DNA of 64,000 nucleotides from Lutraria lutraria. Its lineage: Eukaryota > Mollusca > Bivalvia > Venerida > Mactridae. Position 1 is the first letter of the stretch. Each line of letters begins with the position of its first letter. The DNA lies in NCBI GenBank assembly GCA_964023205.1, contig OZ026845.1, positions 7,760,001 to 7,824,000 on the forward strand, read 5' to 3'. Shown one piece after another: positions 48,529-61,145 of the stretch. Below the pieces are notes generated by a model. That model was not told where the DNA came from. It ran no database searches and saw nothing but the letters and a program-made list of their open reading frames with translations. Both the position numbers and the translations under genes were made by a program.

Positions 48529-49308
48529 AGCTTTTGAGCTTATTTAAAGAACTACATACGTTTGAAGTAGATTCCCCGAATATAATCTCAGATAAATTAT
48601 AACCTTTAACTTAAACAACGAGATCAAATAAATGCCCCAACTGTCAAAACGAAAATCTTCCGAATTGAAAGAATGTCATATTTGCATTGTCAAATGCTTT
48701 GGCGTAATGCAATTCTTATAGCTTTAGATGGTTACATAAATTTGTAAACTGGGCAATATCGAAAGGTAAAAGGACTGCGTTATGATTCTGAACACTAGCG
48801 TAGAAATAATAATATGTGTAATGTATCAACATTTTTCTTACTTTCTATTTCCCAGACAATGGATATATGATTAAAAATGCTCGTAGTGAAATACTAATTT
48901 GCTGCAAATGTCAGTAATGTATCTGCAAGACAAAAAGGCAGAGTCATACTTTGAGCTCAGTACATTAATGCTTCGGGGGTCAATTATATTATGGATTGGT
49001 AACCTACATTTGGCTCACTTAACCAGACAAATACAGTTTTGACGTTATCAATGCGTGAAACACATGTTGAACGACCAAAATGGCAATCATACACAAGGCC
49101 GGTTGGGATTTTACTGTTTGGGGAAAAAGTCATTAAGCAAAATAGATTTTTATCCAAGATAACAAAAAAACATGGTCAAGTGTCTTTACATTTATTTTGA
49201 AATCATTTCTTTTTAATGATTGCTTATTAGCTAAGTTTAGAGTTTATTCATTACTTATTAGTTCAACATGTTTTTCAAGGAAACCCCAATTAAGAATTGA
49301 ACAGGCAT
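48529..49308 (+). repeat. Repeat C, copy 1
   Basis: Collinear with 55199-55958. Shared stretches include TAGATTCCCCGAA, GGTTACAT, GTAAACTGGGCAATATCGAA, TTTGAGCTCAGTACATTAAT, GCTTCGGGGGTCAATTAT and AAGAATTGAACAGGCAT. No open frame is conserved. Confidence 0.85.
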
Positions 49309-49587
49309 TCCCTCATACCAATACATGTATATCTTTTGGAACTGAATACGTTGAGTTATGTTTTAATTAAGATTAATTAAGATTGTGTTCTTTCTAGACA
49401 CATGAACATGATCCATTTTGGGTCTATATGATGTTATTCTCACGGAAATGTGCGTTTTCTAAGAAAAACAGTTGAATGACGAATATGCTCAAACAACAAA
49501 AAGTACACTGCAATCCATCTTATGGTATATTTTACAGGTGTCTTAAACATGTTTAAACTGTGAGTTCAGACATACACTCGTATATAT

Positions 49588-50106
49588 CAAGAAACAATAA
49601 TTGCTGTTGCACAGTTAAATACTTTCCAACAGTTATTTATATTTCATGCAAGAAAAGCTCAAGAAAGTAATCAAGTTGTTTTTGAATTTCTATCAAAGTA
49701 ATAGTGAAGGAAAGCGAAGAAGATCTTGGAATCACATAAACTGATTGTAACGAATGTCATTCTCAAAGTTTGTACCACAAACAAAATGACACTCAGTATG
49801 ACATGTTTTATGCTCTAAATCAATCGGTTTCACTGACATGAGAACGGCAACCTCGTTTACACATAACTATCATCAACCTATTAGAAAAATGACAGTAGCA
49901 ACCCCAAAAACATCATGTTCGAAATGTCATTGACAACGGTTAATTGCTTACTTCTGATCAATCACGTTCGAAAAAAATACATTGGCAACCTTTCAAACTT
50001 TACTCGATATCTGATACACGCACATAAACGACAATGTCAACTACCCAACTTTCAATCAGAGTGCAGGATGCGCATAAGGTACCTTAAAGGGCATCCGGTA
50101 AAGACG
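49588..50106 (+). repeat. Repeat F, copy 1, with degenerate inner repeats
   Basis: Diverged but collinear with 61990-62400 (AAGAAA/TCAAGT, AAAGCGAAGA, ATAAACTGAT, CGACAATGTCAACTA). Within it a loose unit of about 50-70 bp recurs around GTTCGAAATG and CATTGGCAAC (for example near 49917-49945 and 49968-49995). Confidence 0.6.
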
Positions 50107-51389
50107 GTTTCAGTTTCTCGGCTTTATCACGCGTAAAGCATTATACATATTGCGTAATTTTGTTTGATATATATTTCAATTCCAGTTTATATAAGTCTTT
50201 TCAGGTCATTCGCATCGTTTCATCAATAATTGTAAGTTAATCACTAGTCACGATAAAGCGGATGTATAATATGAGAGATAGAATCATTATAGCAGAACAT
50301 GATTTGACGGAAGATTTAACTTGAAAGGTTTATAGCAGAATCATAATTATAACAGTGAACGTAAATCATTTCATACGTTTATGCGTTCCAAGGTTTATCG
50401 TAACAATTTGGTGAGCCGATAAAGCATATAAGTAATGGGTAAATAATGTGGAATCAATAGGTAAGATTAATAAAAAAATAATGGATATTCACGTCATTTT
50501 GTTCTCAGTTCTGTATGCTAAATATGTAATGGTTCTACTTATAGTATCTCACATACATTCTTTAGTCCTAAGTAAAATCAAATCCGTTGTAACGGTCCGC
50601 TGTAAATAAAGAGCAATAGGCGTAAAGCATGTTTGTTTCTTGTAACATGCTCATTAAAATAGGGAAGGTTGGTTGGTGCGTTTTGGCTATGTATGGAAAA
50701 GTCATTTATTATGAAAGAGTTGGTCTACTGTAATTCAACCTTAATAAAAAAGTATAGAGTCGCGGGAAATATGAGGGCAGTTAGGGTTACCAGACACTAC
50801 TTTAGGCCTTACTCTTGAGCACCCGTTGATTTATATCACTGACAAAATATACACATGAATAAAGACAAACTGTGTACTAAGACCACATTTCTTATTTCCT
50901 ATTCTATCTGATTGTACACTCTTGACTGTACAGTGTATTCGCAGATGTATTATTTACATATTTATCGCGGTTTCTCATTTCATTGAATTGGGGCATTTAG
51001 AGTGTTTACCTATATAATAGATTGGCAATGATATGATAAAATAAAACCTCAAACATTTTACAGATCATTTACACCTTTGAACGTTTTATCCTAATTGATG
51101 CTTTTGAAGATTTTGATTCAATCTAATTGCTTCAAAACAAGATAATGAATTAATGTATTTGAACTTTTGATTATACATTAAACCATTACGTGTTCAGTTG
51201 TAAATTAGTCTTCTAGCTAATATAACCATTCACCATGGACTTATTCTCGAACAAATCAAAATGCAAAAATAAGTTAGTTAAACCAATGGATTCATTCAAG
51301 CCACAGAGGAGGCGAACTAAGTATCCCATGTCTATTCTTGACAGAGTGGACAAAATATCCCACATGTGTTTGTATATGTTTATACTGGA
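50107..51389. other. Unassigned A-T-rich sequence
   Basis: No coding frame, RNA gene or repeat was recognised. CCTTAATAAAAAAGTATAGA near 50740 and a G-rich patch near 50770 were examined without result. Confidence 0.5.
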
Positions 51390-52011
51390 AACCCCACCCG
51401 AACTTCTTTATTAAATACTTCTTCCATAGTGGTGTATGAATGAATACCTTACTTTAATATGATTTAATAGTGCTTTCAGCGAATAAAAAACTAAACATTT
51501 CAAAAATAAATTTAGTGATTACCAGAATTATTATATATAATTATAGATAATGGTGAAAAGATTTAGAGGTCTATTATATTGCAATCACAGTAATTATCTA
51601 ATAACATATATTAACAAGGTAATATATTCGTTGTGTCTCAAATACCTCGACATGATATGAAAAGACAAATGAAGTTACAAAGATCTCCCATGACGAAGTT
51701 AAGCCTTCATGCCATGTCATAAAACTTTCAAAATATTGAATTAATTTAACATGAGAAGCAATATGCATTGATTGTAGTCAGAAGCAATCAGAATGAAACT
51801 GGCCATTAAATTGTTTACGAAGATTATTTCAATGTTAATGGTATGTGGTTCCACTTGGATTCTTTCTCGAAGCAAACTGATGATACCAATACTTACATCT
51901 TACATAATACACACTCCAAAGAATGTCAATTCAAAAAGCATGCATACATGTATACTATATATAGCATATACTAATCTGTATTACAGTCTTTGTTACAAAT
52001 GTATTTTTATC
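51390..52011 (+). repeat. Older paralogue of the A head, without the Tc1-like relic
   Basis: Matches about 7435-7985 of A1 (CCCCACCCG, GCTTTCAG, GTGATTACCAGAATTATT, TCTCAAATACCTCGACATGA) with many substitutions and indels. It then continues with GCATACATGTATACTATAT instead of the transposase relic and runs into repeat D. The short frame conserved among recent A copies is broken here. Confidence 0.75.
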
Positions 52012-52015
52012 TTAA

Positions 52016-52772
52016 AGTACTTTGATGTCAGGTCAAATCAAGTTTCACCAATTTATAGATTTTAAGACTTAACTACAATTATATACTAAAATAAACCCAC
52101 TGTATAAAGTGCATTGCAAGTAATTTGAAACAAATATTACATTTGATTGGTCTTTTATAAACCAATATCGCACGTAATTTACAAAAGTTTGAACAACCAT
52201 AACTACTCTGTATATAGGAATATATTGCAACAAATAGCCTTAAAATGACTATAAAATTAATGTAAAGCAGGGAACCATGCCTCATCATTTTTATAACGTC
52301 CTCGGTCCGTTAGATACTTGACTTTAAAGAACTTCCTTACCCAGAACCCCGCTGTTTATTACGTAATACTCCATAGATAAGAATTGAAAACAAGTATCAT
52401 TATTATGAGTCATGGTTCCCTAGATTAATGTTTCCGCTACAAAATAATACTGAACACCACTTTGAAATCCGTCATCAAATAAGACGGCAATGTTAATTCT
52501 AAAATGACACCTACTGTGTTTTTAAGCTGAGCAATTAACAATTAAAGTGTCGGATCATTATCATCTCATGAAATCAACGAATTTGACGCACCCCATTCAA
52601 ATTTGGTAGACAGTCAAAATCGCTTATGTTTACGGTTCAATAATTGAAACCACGCCAAGGTTTGATGTCTAGTAAGACATTTTATAACAATTTCTGTCAT
52701 TAATGAATTAATAGTATCATATCGTACCAATACCATTTTTGAGCGTTCGGTTAGAGTTTTTGTTGATTGGTA
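52016..52772 (+). repeat. Repeat D, direct copy outside the array
   Basis: Bounded by TTAA at 52012-52015 and 52773-52776. It is closest to the inverted copy at 1-3657, including GATGTCAGGTCAAATC at one end and the final GATTGGTA at the other, and it provides the empty site for the 2.82-kb element. The foldback pair is at 52268-52284 and 52406-52423. Confidence 0.75.
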
Positions 52773-52776
52773 TTAA

Positions 52777-53196
52777 AGTATCGTCGTGTCGGGTAAGTTC
52801 GTGGAACATGTAAGTTCGAGGATTTTTTCTTTGGATCTTATTCACGCGCATTTCAGCGTCAATCCACACGCAACCTACCGGAAGTCGAAAAAGTAAATAA
52901 ACGCTATCTGTCACCGTGTTTCGAAGTGAAAAAATATGCAGTTCAAGTTGGTAAGAACAACGAATATTTATATCGTGGTACAATGTGCCGCCATTTTGTT
53001 ATTCTCATTTTTTTGTCTCATCCAAATCTGCATGATTTAACCCAAAAAATAATTTTGAAAATAGCCGCGTTCATTCAACTATTCCGTAGACATTCTTTGA
53101 CAGCCCGTTCTGGTATTGAAGCAATTTTAGGCCAGACTTATTTTTTATGAATTCTTCGTACCCTTTGCCCTTATTATTTATTTTTCTTATTTTCAG
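52777..53196. other. Stretch upstream of the psq exon, possible intron
   Basis: There is a 74-codon open frame (52926-53150) with no recognised family. The stretch ends with a pyrimidine-rich tract and CAG (53194-53196), a good splice-acceptor shape for the exon that follows. Confidence 0.3.
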
Positions 53197-53457
53197 TCTG
53201 ATCCAACAATGATTAAGCTTTCGTACATGAGATATTCCTCTACTTCACTCCATAATGCTTTCAGATGCGTAAAGGAGCTGAAAGTGTCTGTCTGCAAGGT
53301 TTCTAAGTTGTATGGAGTTCCAGAGCAGACACTAAGGGCCAAGATTAATGGCAGAATTGGCCCCAACTTTTTCACAACAGAAGGGGAGTCTGTTCTCTCC
53401 ATGCATGAGGATGCAAAAATTGTTGCGCATTTGAAACAATGGCTATGTGTGGCTTAA
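53197..53457 (+). pseudogene. psq/pogo-type helix-turn-helix exon, frameshifted
   Basis: After the acceptor CAG the frame reads SDPTMIKLSYMRYSS, then a Psq-type DNA-binding domain (residues about 7-50 from the methionine at 53209). LHNAFRCVKELKVSVCKVSK is followed by LYGVPEQTLRAKINGR, which matches the family pattern of an alanine-rich helix, a turn and LYGVPxxTL. GPNFFTTEGESVL and DAKIVAHLKQ resemble the linker that follows in Tigger/pogo-derived proteins. The frame ends at 53457. In the +1 frame MAMCGLR would continue the family pattern, suggesting a one-base change near 53437-53440. Downstream of this there are only broken frames. It could be a dead pogo transposase or one exon of a domesticated psq gene. 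Confidence 0.7.
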
Positions 53458-54504
53458 GATAGCAAGCGTGTTAGGTACCCATTGAAAGGGAAGAGTAATA
53501 TACTTGTTGCATGTTTTAGCCCAAAACAAGGTCCTTCAGCAATAAGTTTTGCTGACATTGAACAATCAATCATGCTGTGTCTGTGGTTTACACAAACCAC
53601 TTGAAATGTCCAAATATCGGATTATTTTATTTGCACAATGCACTCATTGTGACAGAATCGAAAGGGGATAAGCCAAGTCTCCACTGGGTAAATTAGAAGT
53701 ATTACTGTCCAACTGATATTGTTGAAAAGGAAGACAAGTTTTATGTCCCCACTATGTTGACTTTGAAGTATAAACCATAACTAAAGAAACGTTAACAGAT
53801 GAAATGTTAGACAGTTAAATATATGTTATTATAAGTGTTCAAATTTTACTTTTCGACATAATTTAATGTAATGACACAATAACAACATGTATGACGTCAC
53901 CAGGAACTTACATGTTTAAAAATGGCTGCCAGCTTGGAGATACTGGTGACGTTTGTATCGATATTTTCTGGTCAAAAATAGATATTTGAATGAAATTTTC
54001 GATATTATTTAATTGAAAAGGGATTTCTTTAAGAACTCAAAGTATGCATTTATCTATTTAATGTAAATTGCGTAAATTTTCGGCGAATTGTTTCTTGCGT
54101 CCACGAATTTACCCAATTCTAGGATATGATATAAATTTCAATCTTTGTAAATAACGTAAAATATCATTGTACGTTATTTTAGCGATTTTAACCAAGCCAG
54201 ATACATTAAATCATTTCGGTGACGTCATCCTTTTGTTCTGGCTGTCAAACTTTTTTACGAATTGACATCCCTCAATGGACAGCCGTCCGTTATTTTTGTA
54301 ATATTGGAGTGTAGTCGACATATCGGACTGCAAGTCAAATTTGGACACTGAAAACGACGCATGCGTAAGACTTTCGAATGACTTAATGATTCGAAAATAA
54401 ATATACTAATGTATCTCATTATTCAAGTCTCGTTTAAGATTTTAATGAAAATGTAGCAATACTGTACAATACTGTACATGTATTATGGTACTGTAATATT
54501 TACA
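53458..54504. promoter_or_regulatory. Gene-free stretch with two perfect TGACGTCA sites
   Basis: TGACGTCA occurs at 53892-53899 and 54220-54227. Both match the cAMP-response element palindrome, and AAAATGGCTGCC (about 53919) lies between them. A broken coding-like remnant lies at about 53628-53780 (KYYCPTDIVEKEDKFYVPTM after an in-frame stop). A promoter role is inferred only from motif content. Confidence 0.3.
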
Positions 54505-54579
54505 TCCCGATTAACTCAGAAGCTAGAGCAGTTGACTTGCAAGTAGGAGATCGCGGGTTCTAGCCCGCATCATGCACCA
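54505..54579 (+). pseudogene. tRNA-like pseudogene or SINE head
   Basis: TTAACTCAGAAGCTAGAGCA resembles a tRNA D-arm/A box, and CGCGGGTTCTAGCCCGC resembles a T-arm/B box. GCACCA and a T-run follow, as for a pol III transcript. The T loop is one base short and the anticodon stem pairs poorly, so a working tRNA is unlikely. Confidence 0.6.
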
Positions 54580-55198
54580 AATTTTTTTTCCCATATTACA
54601 ACAAATAAATACTTTAAGAAACATTGTATCAACTGAACCGATTTCATAACATAACACTCAATATAAACATACTTTTCAATACAATCCATACCTTGAAAAT
54701 TAAGCAATTGGTATAACAAATCAAACAAAGAAAAGTATTACACAGAAATCCCACATAAACAGTTTTTTCTATTCACACCTTCTACATCTTCCAGTTTTAC
54801 AAAACGTTTAGAATTTTATATGAAATGTCAACCCATTCCCGTAGTCCTGAATAACGGTTTGAATAACAATTGTAGATTTCTCGTGCTACCCGTGCACCGA
54901 GATTGAAAGAGAGTTGAATTAAAGGTAGTTGATCTACTTATACTTATTCAAAGCCAATAACCTTCATCTGTGACTTTTATTGAGCAATTTCGTTTTAGTG
55001 TTGGGCAAAAAGTAGGAAGCAATATCAATATGAATGACTTCATTTTGAATGAAATAAGAATGAATAAGTCGATGGTGTACCTTTAAAAATTATAAATTGT
55101 CATGGTCAATGAATTGTGTAATCCTTTGGACATGATTTAAGTTACAGTCATATAAACCTCAAACTGCCCAAAATGTAAATTATAGGCTTATATCTATT
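54580..55198. other. Unassigned A-T-rich sequence
   Basis: No gene, repeat unit or RNA structure was recognised between the tRNA-like element and repeat C. Confidence 0.4.
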
Positions 55199-55958
55199 AC
55201 ATAGTTTTGAGATTATTAAATTAACTGTATACGTTTATAGTAGATTCCCCGAAAATAATCCTAAAGAAACAACAACGAGATTAAATAAATGCCCCAACAG
55301 TCAACACGAAACTCTTCCGGATCGAAAGAATGTCAACCTTGCATTGTCAAAAATTTTCTATATTTCTTCATAACAATAAAATGTTTCTTTTCGACGTATT
55401 GTAATTCTTATAGCTTTAGATGGTTACATTAATTTGTAAACTGGGCAATATCGAAAAGTTAAAAGGACTGCTTTATGATTCTGATATGGCCGAGATGAAG
55501 GCACTTGTGTTGAAATAATAATATGTGTAATGTAACAACATTTTTCATTACTTTCTTTTTCCCAGACAATGGGTATATGATTAAAAAATGCTCGGAGTGA
55601 AATACTAATTTGCTGCAAATGTCAGTAATGTATCTGCAAGACTAAAAGGCAGAGTCATACTTTGAGCTCAGTACATTAATGCTTCGGGGGTCAATTATTT
55701 TATGGATTGGTAACCTAAATATGGCTCACTTCACCAGACAAATACAGTATTGGCGTTATCACCTCTAAACTACCAAAATGCAATCATTCACAGGGCCGGT
55801 TGGGATTTCAGTATTCGGAAAACACAATGTCTTTAAATGTAATAATTTTCTTATCCAATATTAAATAATTAACTGGATCAAGTTTCTCTACTTTACTTAT
55901 TAGTTCAGCATGTTTTCGATGTTTTCCAAGGAAACCCAATGAAGAATTGAACAGGCAT
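55199..55958 (+). repeat. Repeat C, copy 2
   Basis: Same order of shared blocks as 48529-49308, about 6.7 kb downstream in direct orientation. An insertion lies near 55348-55400 and small deletions near 55760-55860. Confidence 0.85.
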
Positions 55959-58900
55959 CATGCAGTCATCTAATAGGTTATTTATCTTTATATGTTTTCA
56001 GTTATTTATCATTTTATGATTTATGACATATACTTAATACATATATTTTGAGTAAGCATTTTTATATTTAAATTGCTCCCCGAAATTAACAACAATATAA
56101 TAATCTCACATGGGTAATTAGCATTTATATATCATTTTAATTGCGGAGTAATAATATGGTAGGTAGAAACGAGTTTAGGTGCTTAGTTTATATAGTATTT
56201 GAAATTATTTGTATTCGCGATTCCGTGCAATTAGATATATAAAAGAAATACACAACGAGCAATACAGCAGAGAACAAATGCATTTAGTGTTTCCGTTTCT
56301 CTTTTGAAATACCAAAATGTACTATAGTCAGCGTGCATGCATGTAACAAGAACAAACATAACTATTTCAATAAATAAATGACAATAAATAAATGTGTGTA
56401 ATGATTTAAAAAGAAAGTGCCATTGAATGAGTTCATACCACTCAAAACTGCTTCATTTCGTAAGAATGCCATGTATGTACATGCCACCTTAACAAAATAC
56501 ACCATGACTTTGGTTACGTGAATGACACTTTATTACGGATATTATAGTGATTATCTTTATAATGGTATCGTCCAATATTCGACCTCGACTATACGAAAAG
56601 TACACTATAGTACGATTAATTATTTTGTATTGATCATACCAGTCCAATGATTTAACCAATATTTGAAAGGCCACATAAAGTGTTTGAATTCTTTGGAGAT
56701 ATTATGTAATTATAGTCTAACAAGCATCTGACACCCACATATCTAACAACTGCATTCACAAACAAACACTGATAAATGAATAACTGAGTTCAGGAAATTG
56801 TTTTCATTAATTAGCTAATTTTGTTCAAGTAACTGTTAAACACATCAAGGCATATTGATTTTTACGTCGATTAATCATATTGATTAATCAAAATAACTAG
56901 AAAATAAATATTATTTCATGGGTGTCCATACGTACTCTCAAACCAGCGAAACAAAAGACAATAAGGGAAAAGAACAAACATGGTATTTATACGTATTTGT
57001 CGTCTACTTCAAACGTTCAAATGATCGATTATGTAAAAAGTAAAAAAAACTTCAGTAAATAAGCACTTTAGTGCTTTAACAGTCATTATGCGCAGGTGGT
57101 CACTAATTCTAGTAAAACAGTATTGGAGACAGTAGTAGCACTTCAAAGCATTCTATTTCATTCAAGTGGAATGTCTGATAAAAAGTTCCTTGAACAATAT
57201 GACAATCATTTCATCGCTTCTGTTAAGTACATGACGATGAGTGTCCTTTTAATATGGTGCAGTAGATATAGAAATCACGTTTAATTTAAACTTTTGCTTA
57301 TGAGTAATCAATGTATTTCAAAAATTAAAAGAATGCTCTAAATGCTACTATTACATACTAAAGGCGCTTATGATTTTATACACAGTCGTTTACCTATAAA
57401 CATACATAAGATCTTAGATTTAGATCTTGAAATGCGATGAATTGGAACAACAGATGACTATGGCGAAGAACCAGGTTGTTCTTTGATGTAATGATTGTAA
57501 AGGAGCACGCCGGTCATTGGTAACTGTAGGGAAATTTGCTAGCGCTAGTTAAGATCTCGAGTTCTACAATGACTTGCTGATATATGGTGTTTTAGAGACT
57601 TACTTTATCGTGTCTATATAGGCATTATTTGTTTAAAGCCAGAAGACTGGATGTTGTCGATAGGATCTCTTTGGATTGTTTTGTGTGGTTTATACATTTT
57701 CAGATGATATAATAGAGTGATCAATTGAGCATAAAATGTGTGGTTGTTCATACAATAATATCATATGTGTATGTAATCGTATCAGAAATATCAAATGTGA
57801 TTGTATTAATTCTATATATCATTATTATAAATCTTATATATAAATAAATATGCTTTTAAAATGATATAACTTTTGTAAGAAATGAGATGGCATAGACACC
57901 ATGCAGCATATCACGTAGCTTATAAATGGGCATCCCGAAAAAAAAAGAAATATCAAAATGTGTTAAAAGAGTTTTGAATTAAGCCGGTAATTTTAGATGT
58001 GAAAGACATCAAATAAAATTAAAATTTCTGATTTGAAAGAAGAATGATTGTACTTAAAAGTAAGACCAAGTCACAAAGGCTCGGTAGTATATTTGTAATG
58101 CTTTATTTTGTGTATATCAACATCCTAGACTAGTTTATAAAATAATTTTCCAGCTTCTAAATACCTTTTGCATGCAGAGTCGCGAAAGAAAAAAATATCA
58201 ATGATATTTACTATGCCATTTGTATGCCCATACGTGTAGTCCAATAAATCCAGTAATAGTGTCTCTACATCGTAATTCCAAAACATGAATTCCCGATGCA
58301 TATTGCTTTCTATGAGATAACCAACGCTGTTTGGTGGTAATTCTTTGAATTCTTACCATCTCTGTTTGTGGTAGAGATGGACTGAATACTCGGGTTTTGA
58401 CCAACTATTTCAGTACGAAAGGCAAATACGAATATTCGTTTAAAAAAGAATTTGAAAGCAATATTCTAATGTCTGTTTTCATATTCGTTCCCACTCTTAG
58501 TTTATGAAAGGAATTGAATTTAAACAAAGGCATAAAAACGATAAGATTTAGTCATATATTTGTTCTTCTGTTCTCTATTGATGTAAATCTTTGCTTATCA
58601 TATCATTTATGTATTTTGTTTAGAACTTTATATTGCATTTAGAAGATTAAGCTACATTTGTTCTGTTCAGTTCAGTTATGTACTAATTATTGTCCTTGTT
58701 GTTTGTTTGTGTACGTTCTGCCTTGGTCGTTTGCTGATGCTAGGGATCTGAATTAAGAGACTGTCCGTGTTAAATTGATAACGCTCGTTTGGTAATATGT
58801 ATTGGTACATGAACGTGTATGTGCTTTATTATTGTATAAAAGGAAGCTGTTCGGCTGACATCTTCCCAGATGTCCACTGTTAAGGCAAGGAAAATCGCGA

Positions 58901-59518
58901 AACGATGACATTAATAGATTGAATAGTTCTTCTTACATCACTGGAGTAAAAGATTTATGCACATGCACATCAGTTGCGTTCTCGGTTATTTAAACGGTTC
59001 ACAATATTGTATTTATCCTACACACGCAAGCATGTTACCATTAATGTTTTCTGGACAACAAAATAACAATATTTGTGATAGCATGTCTAAATCAACTGTC
59101 TGAAATCAATATTACGTATGTACGTATTACTTTCTGTCTGATATACCGTGTCACCTAATTTACATTCTATATTTGCGTCATACATCGTAATTTAATAGAA
59201 AGAAATGGGATTATTGTGCATTAAGCATGACACTTTACTGATGTTCTAGAACAGCTATATAATACTTGCAACAACAAATAATTGTAGAACTTATTCCATT
59301 TAAATGTCTTCATAAATCTCGTCTTCTAATTGAAAACGATATGTGAAATCGACATGACAAGTTTCTAAAAACGTATATTCTGTACAACCTCGATATTAAT
59401 ATAACTTTTGAACCAAAGATAAAGTTTCTTGATACAATGATGGTCTTACTATCAAACTAAAACATTGATGTGATTTCTATATTGAATTAAGTTCTTACTG
59501 CAATTAACATCTACCTAG
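55959..59518. other. Unassigned A-T-rich sequence
   Basis: Only short open frames with no recognised family. A small perfect inverted repeat (GATTAATCATATTGATTAATC) lies near 56869-56889. Nothing else was identifiable. Confidence 0.4.
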
Positions 59519-59718
59519 CCGCGGTCGTTGTCCTTTTCTTAATGCGTTGGACATGTAAGCCGGCGTTCCGGCTCCTGATCATGGTAGCTGCAGCTCTTAC
59601 CCTCCAATGTGAATTTAACAAAATTGTTGATTTTGTTCCATATTTGGAGAAGTTGTCGGCTCTTCTGGAAGGGTAAGTTATTACTGGTACAAATAAGTCC
59701 AGAAAAATTGGTTATTTC

Positions 59719-59768
59719 AACCGGCCGCCGTATATTACTGAAACATCGTTGAAAAACGGCGTTAAGCC
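59719..59768 (+). mobile_element. SINE-like tail outside the array, most complete copy
   Basis: CAACCGGCCGCCGTATATTA, then CTGAAACATCGTTGAAAAAC and GGCGTTAAGCC. It matches the B-segment tails and resembles a widespread mollusc repeat ending. The frame on the opposite strand (59539-59778) crosses this repeat and is not considered a gene. Confidence 0.55.
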
Positions 59769-59769
59769 A

Positions 59770-61140
59770 CTGTAACAAAACAGTTACTACCCTATTCGCT
59801 CATTTCTTGAAAGACTTGAACGACTTTCACGACTAACTCAGTGATTGTACTCAGTAATGGTTTTGGATATGCGTCGATGCGATATGTTTTGCAGATTTAT
59901 TTGTGTTTATTCGTCTGTTCGTTCATTTGTTTTTGAGAGGGCCAATGTATTGACTGAGTTGTAAGCCAATGTTTTGTGCAAGCATGTTGGTTGGTCTTGG
60001 TTGGTTGTGTAAAAAGTCTGATAAAGTGAACTGCCTGCAGGAATTTTATCCCGGAAATCCAGATATATTTTCTTATTGTTCAGACAAGTATTCAACTTGT
60101 TTCTGTGAGGGTTACATTAACACCGATGCACTTTTGAACTCAATTCTTTATAGTAAAAGATTATCAGCATCTTCTTTCGTTGTCCATCTGCGCTTATATT
60201 TCGTAAGTTAAGGTTTCAATTATTCTAGAGAGCCAGTGACACCTCAATAAAAGAGTAAAACACCAAGAAGGTGATATAATAACACACACTTTAGCACAAA
60301 TTAGCAATACTTTTGCTCCGGTAATTGGAGTATAATTCGCTTTTGTCCTAGCTAGTGTGATATTCGTGGTAAATAAAAACGCCACCCTCCGCTAAACATT
60401 TGAAAGTTCACTTAACGTGGAGAGAGGTGAAATGAGTAACCAATACAATGTTAGTATACAAAGCTCAAGGCATGAACCTAAGATGCGATGTGTTATTTTT
60501 TGAAGCTGTCTCCTCAAGTTGTCAGCATGTTTTTCTTATAACATGCAGTATATTTTCGTTATTCCTCAAATTGTACTAATTATAAAACACGTACTGTCTT
60601 TTTTCCGTTTTTCTCAATTCTTACATTACGTTTTCAACTTTTCATTGAATATCAATTTGAACACAAAAACAAGGTTTAGAAATATCATGCTCTGGTGCGT
60701 AACAAAATACATGTTCTTGACACTTTTTTCTAAATCTAAAGTATCTTTTATAAAAACTATTTACAGACTTTTCATACTTGATTGAAGAACATTTAATGAT
60801 TTCAAATAATAATATTTATATAATTATATTGTTGAACATCACATTCTAACAAAATATCTGTAAATCATCAAAGCGGATGAGATATTGAAAGTGTATAAAG
60901 CAGTATCTGACAAAAAAAATGCAACTTAAATTTCAAATGGCGTAAAACCAATTTCTTTTCTTAACCTTGCAGTATTTTCACAAAAGAGTATTCATTTAAC
61001 AAAAATCATCTATGTAAACTAACAAATAGGATTGCTACCAGTCATCAGTATAAAATGTTTCCTAACATTATTTTAATTCACTGATTAACGATTCAGGCAA
61101 CTTGCAGGCTCGTTTCACCAATATATAAACATCGATGTAT
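59770..61140. other. Unassigned A-T-rich sequence
   Basis: Short frames at 59969-60211 and 60519-60785 were read and show no known domain. The second has a hydrophobic, low-complexity composition expected from A-T-rich DNA. Confidence 0.4.
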
Positions 61141-61145
61141 TGACC

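Noticed and set aside
54505..54579. Functional tRNA gene
   Set aside because: The T loop is one base short, the anticodon stem does not pair well and the acceptor stem is not convincing. A pseudogene or SINE head fits better.
60519..60785. 88-codon frame with hydrophobic residues, possible membrane protein
   Set aside because: Composition is what A-T-rich DNA gives in this frame. There is no paralogue, domain or transcription signal.
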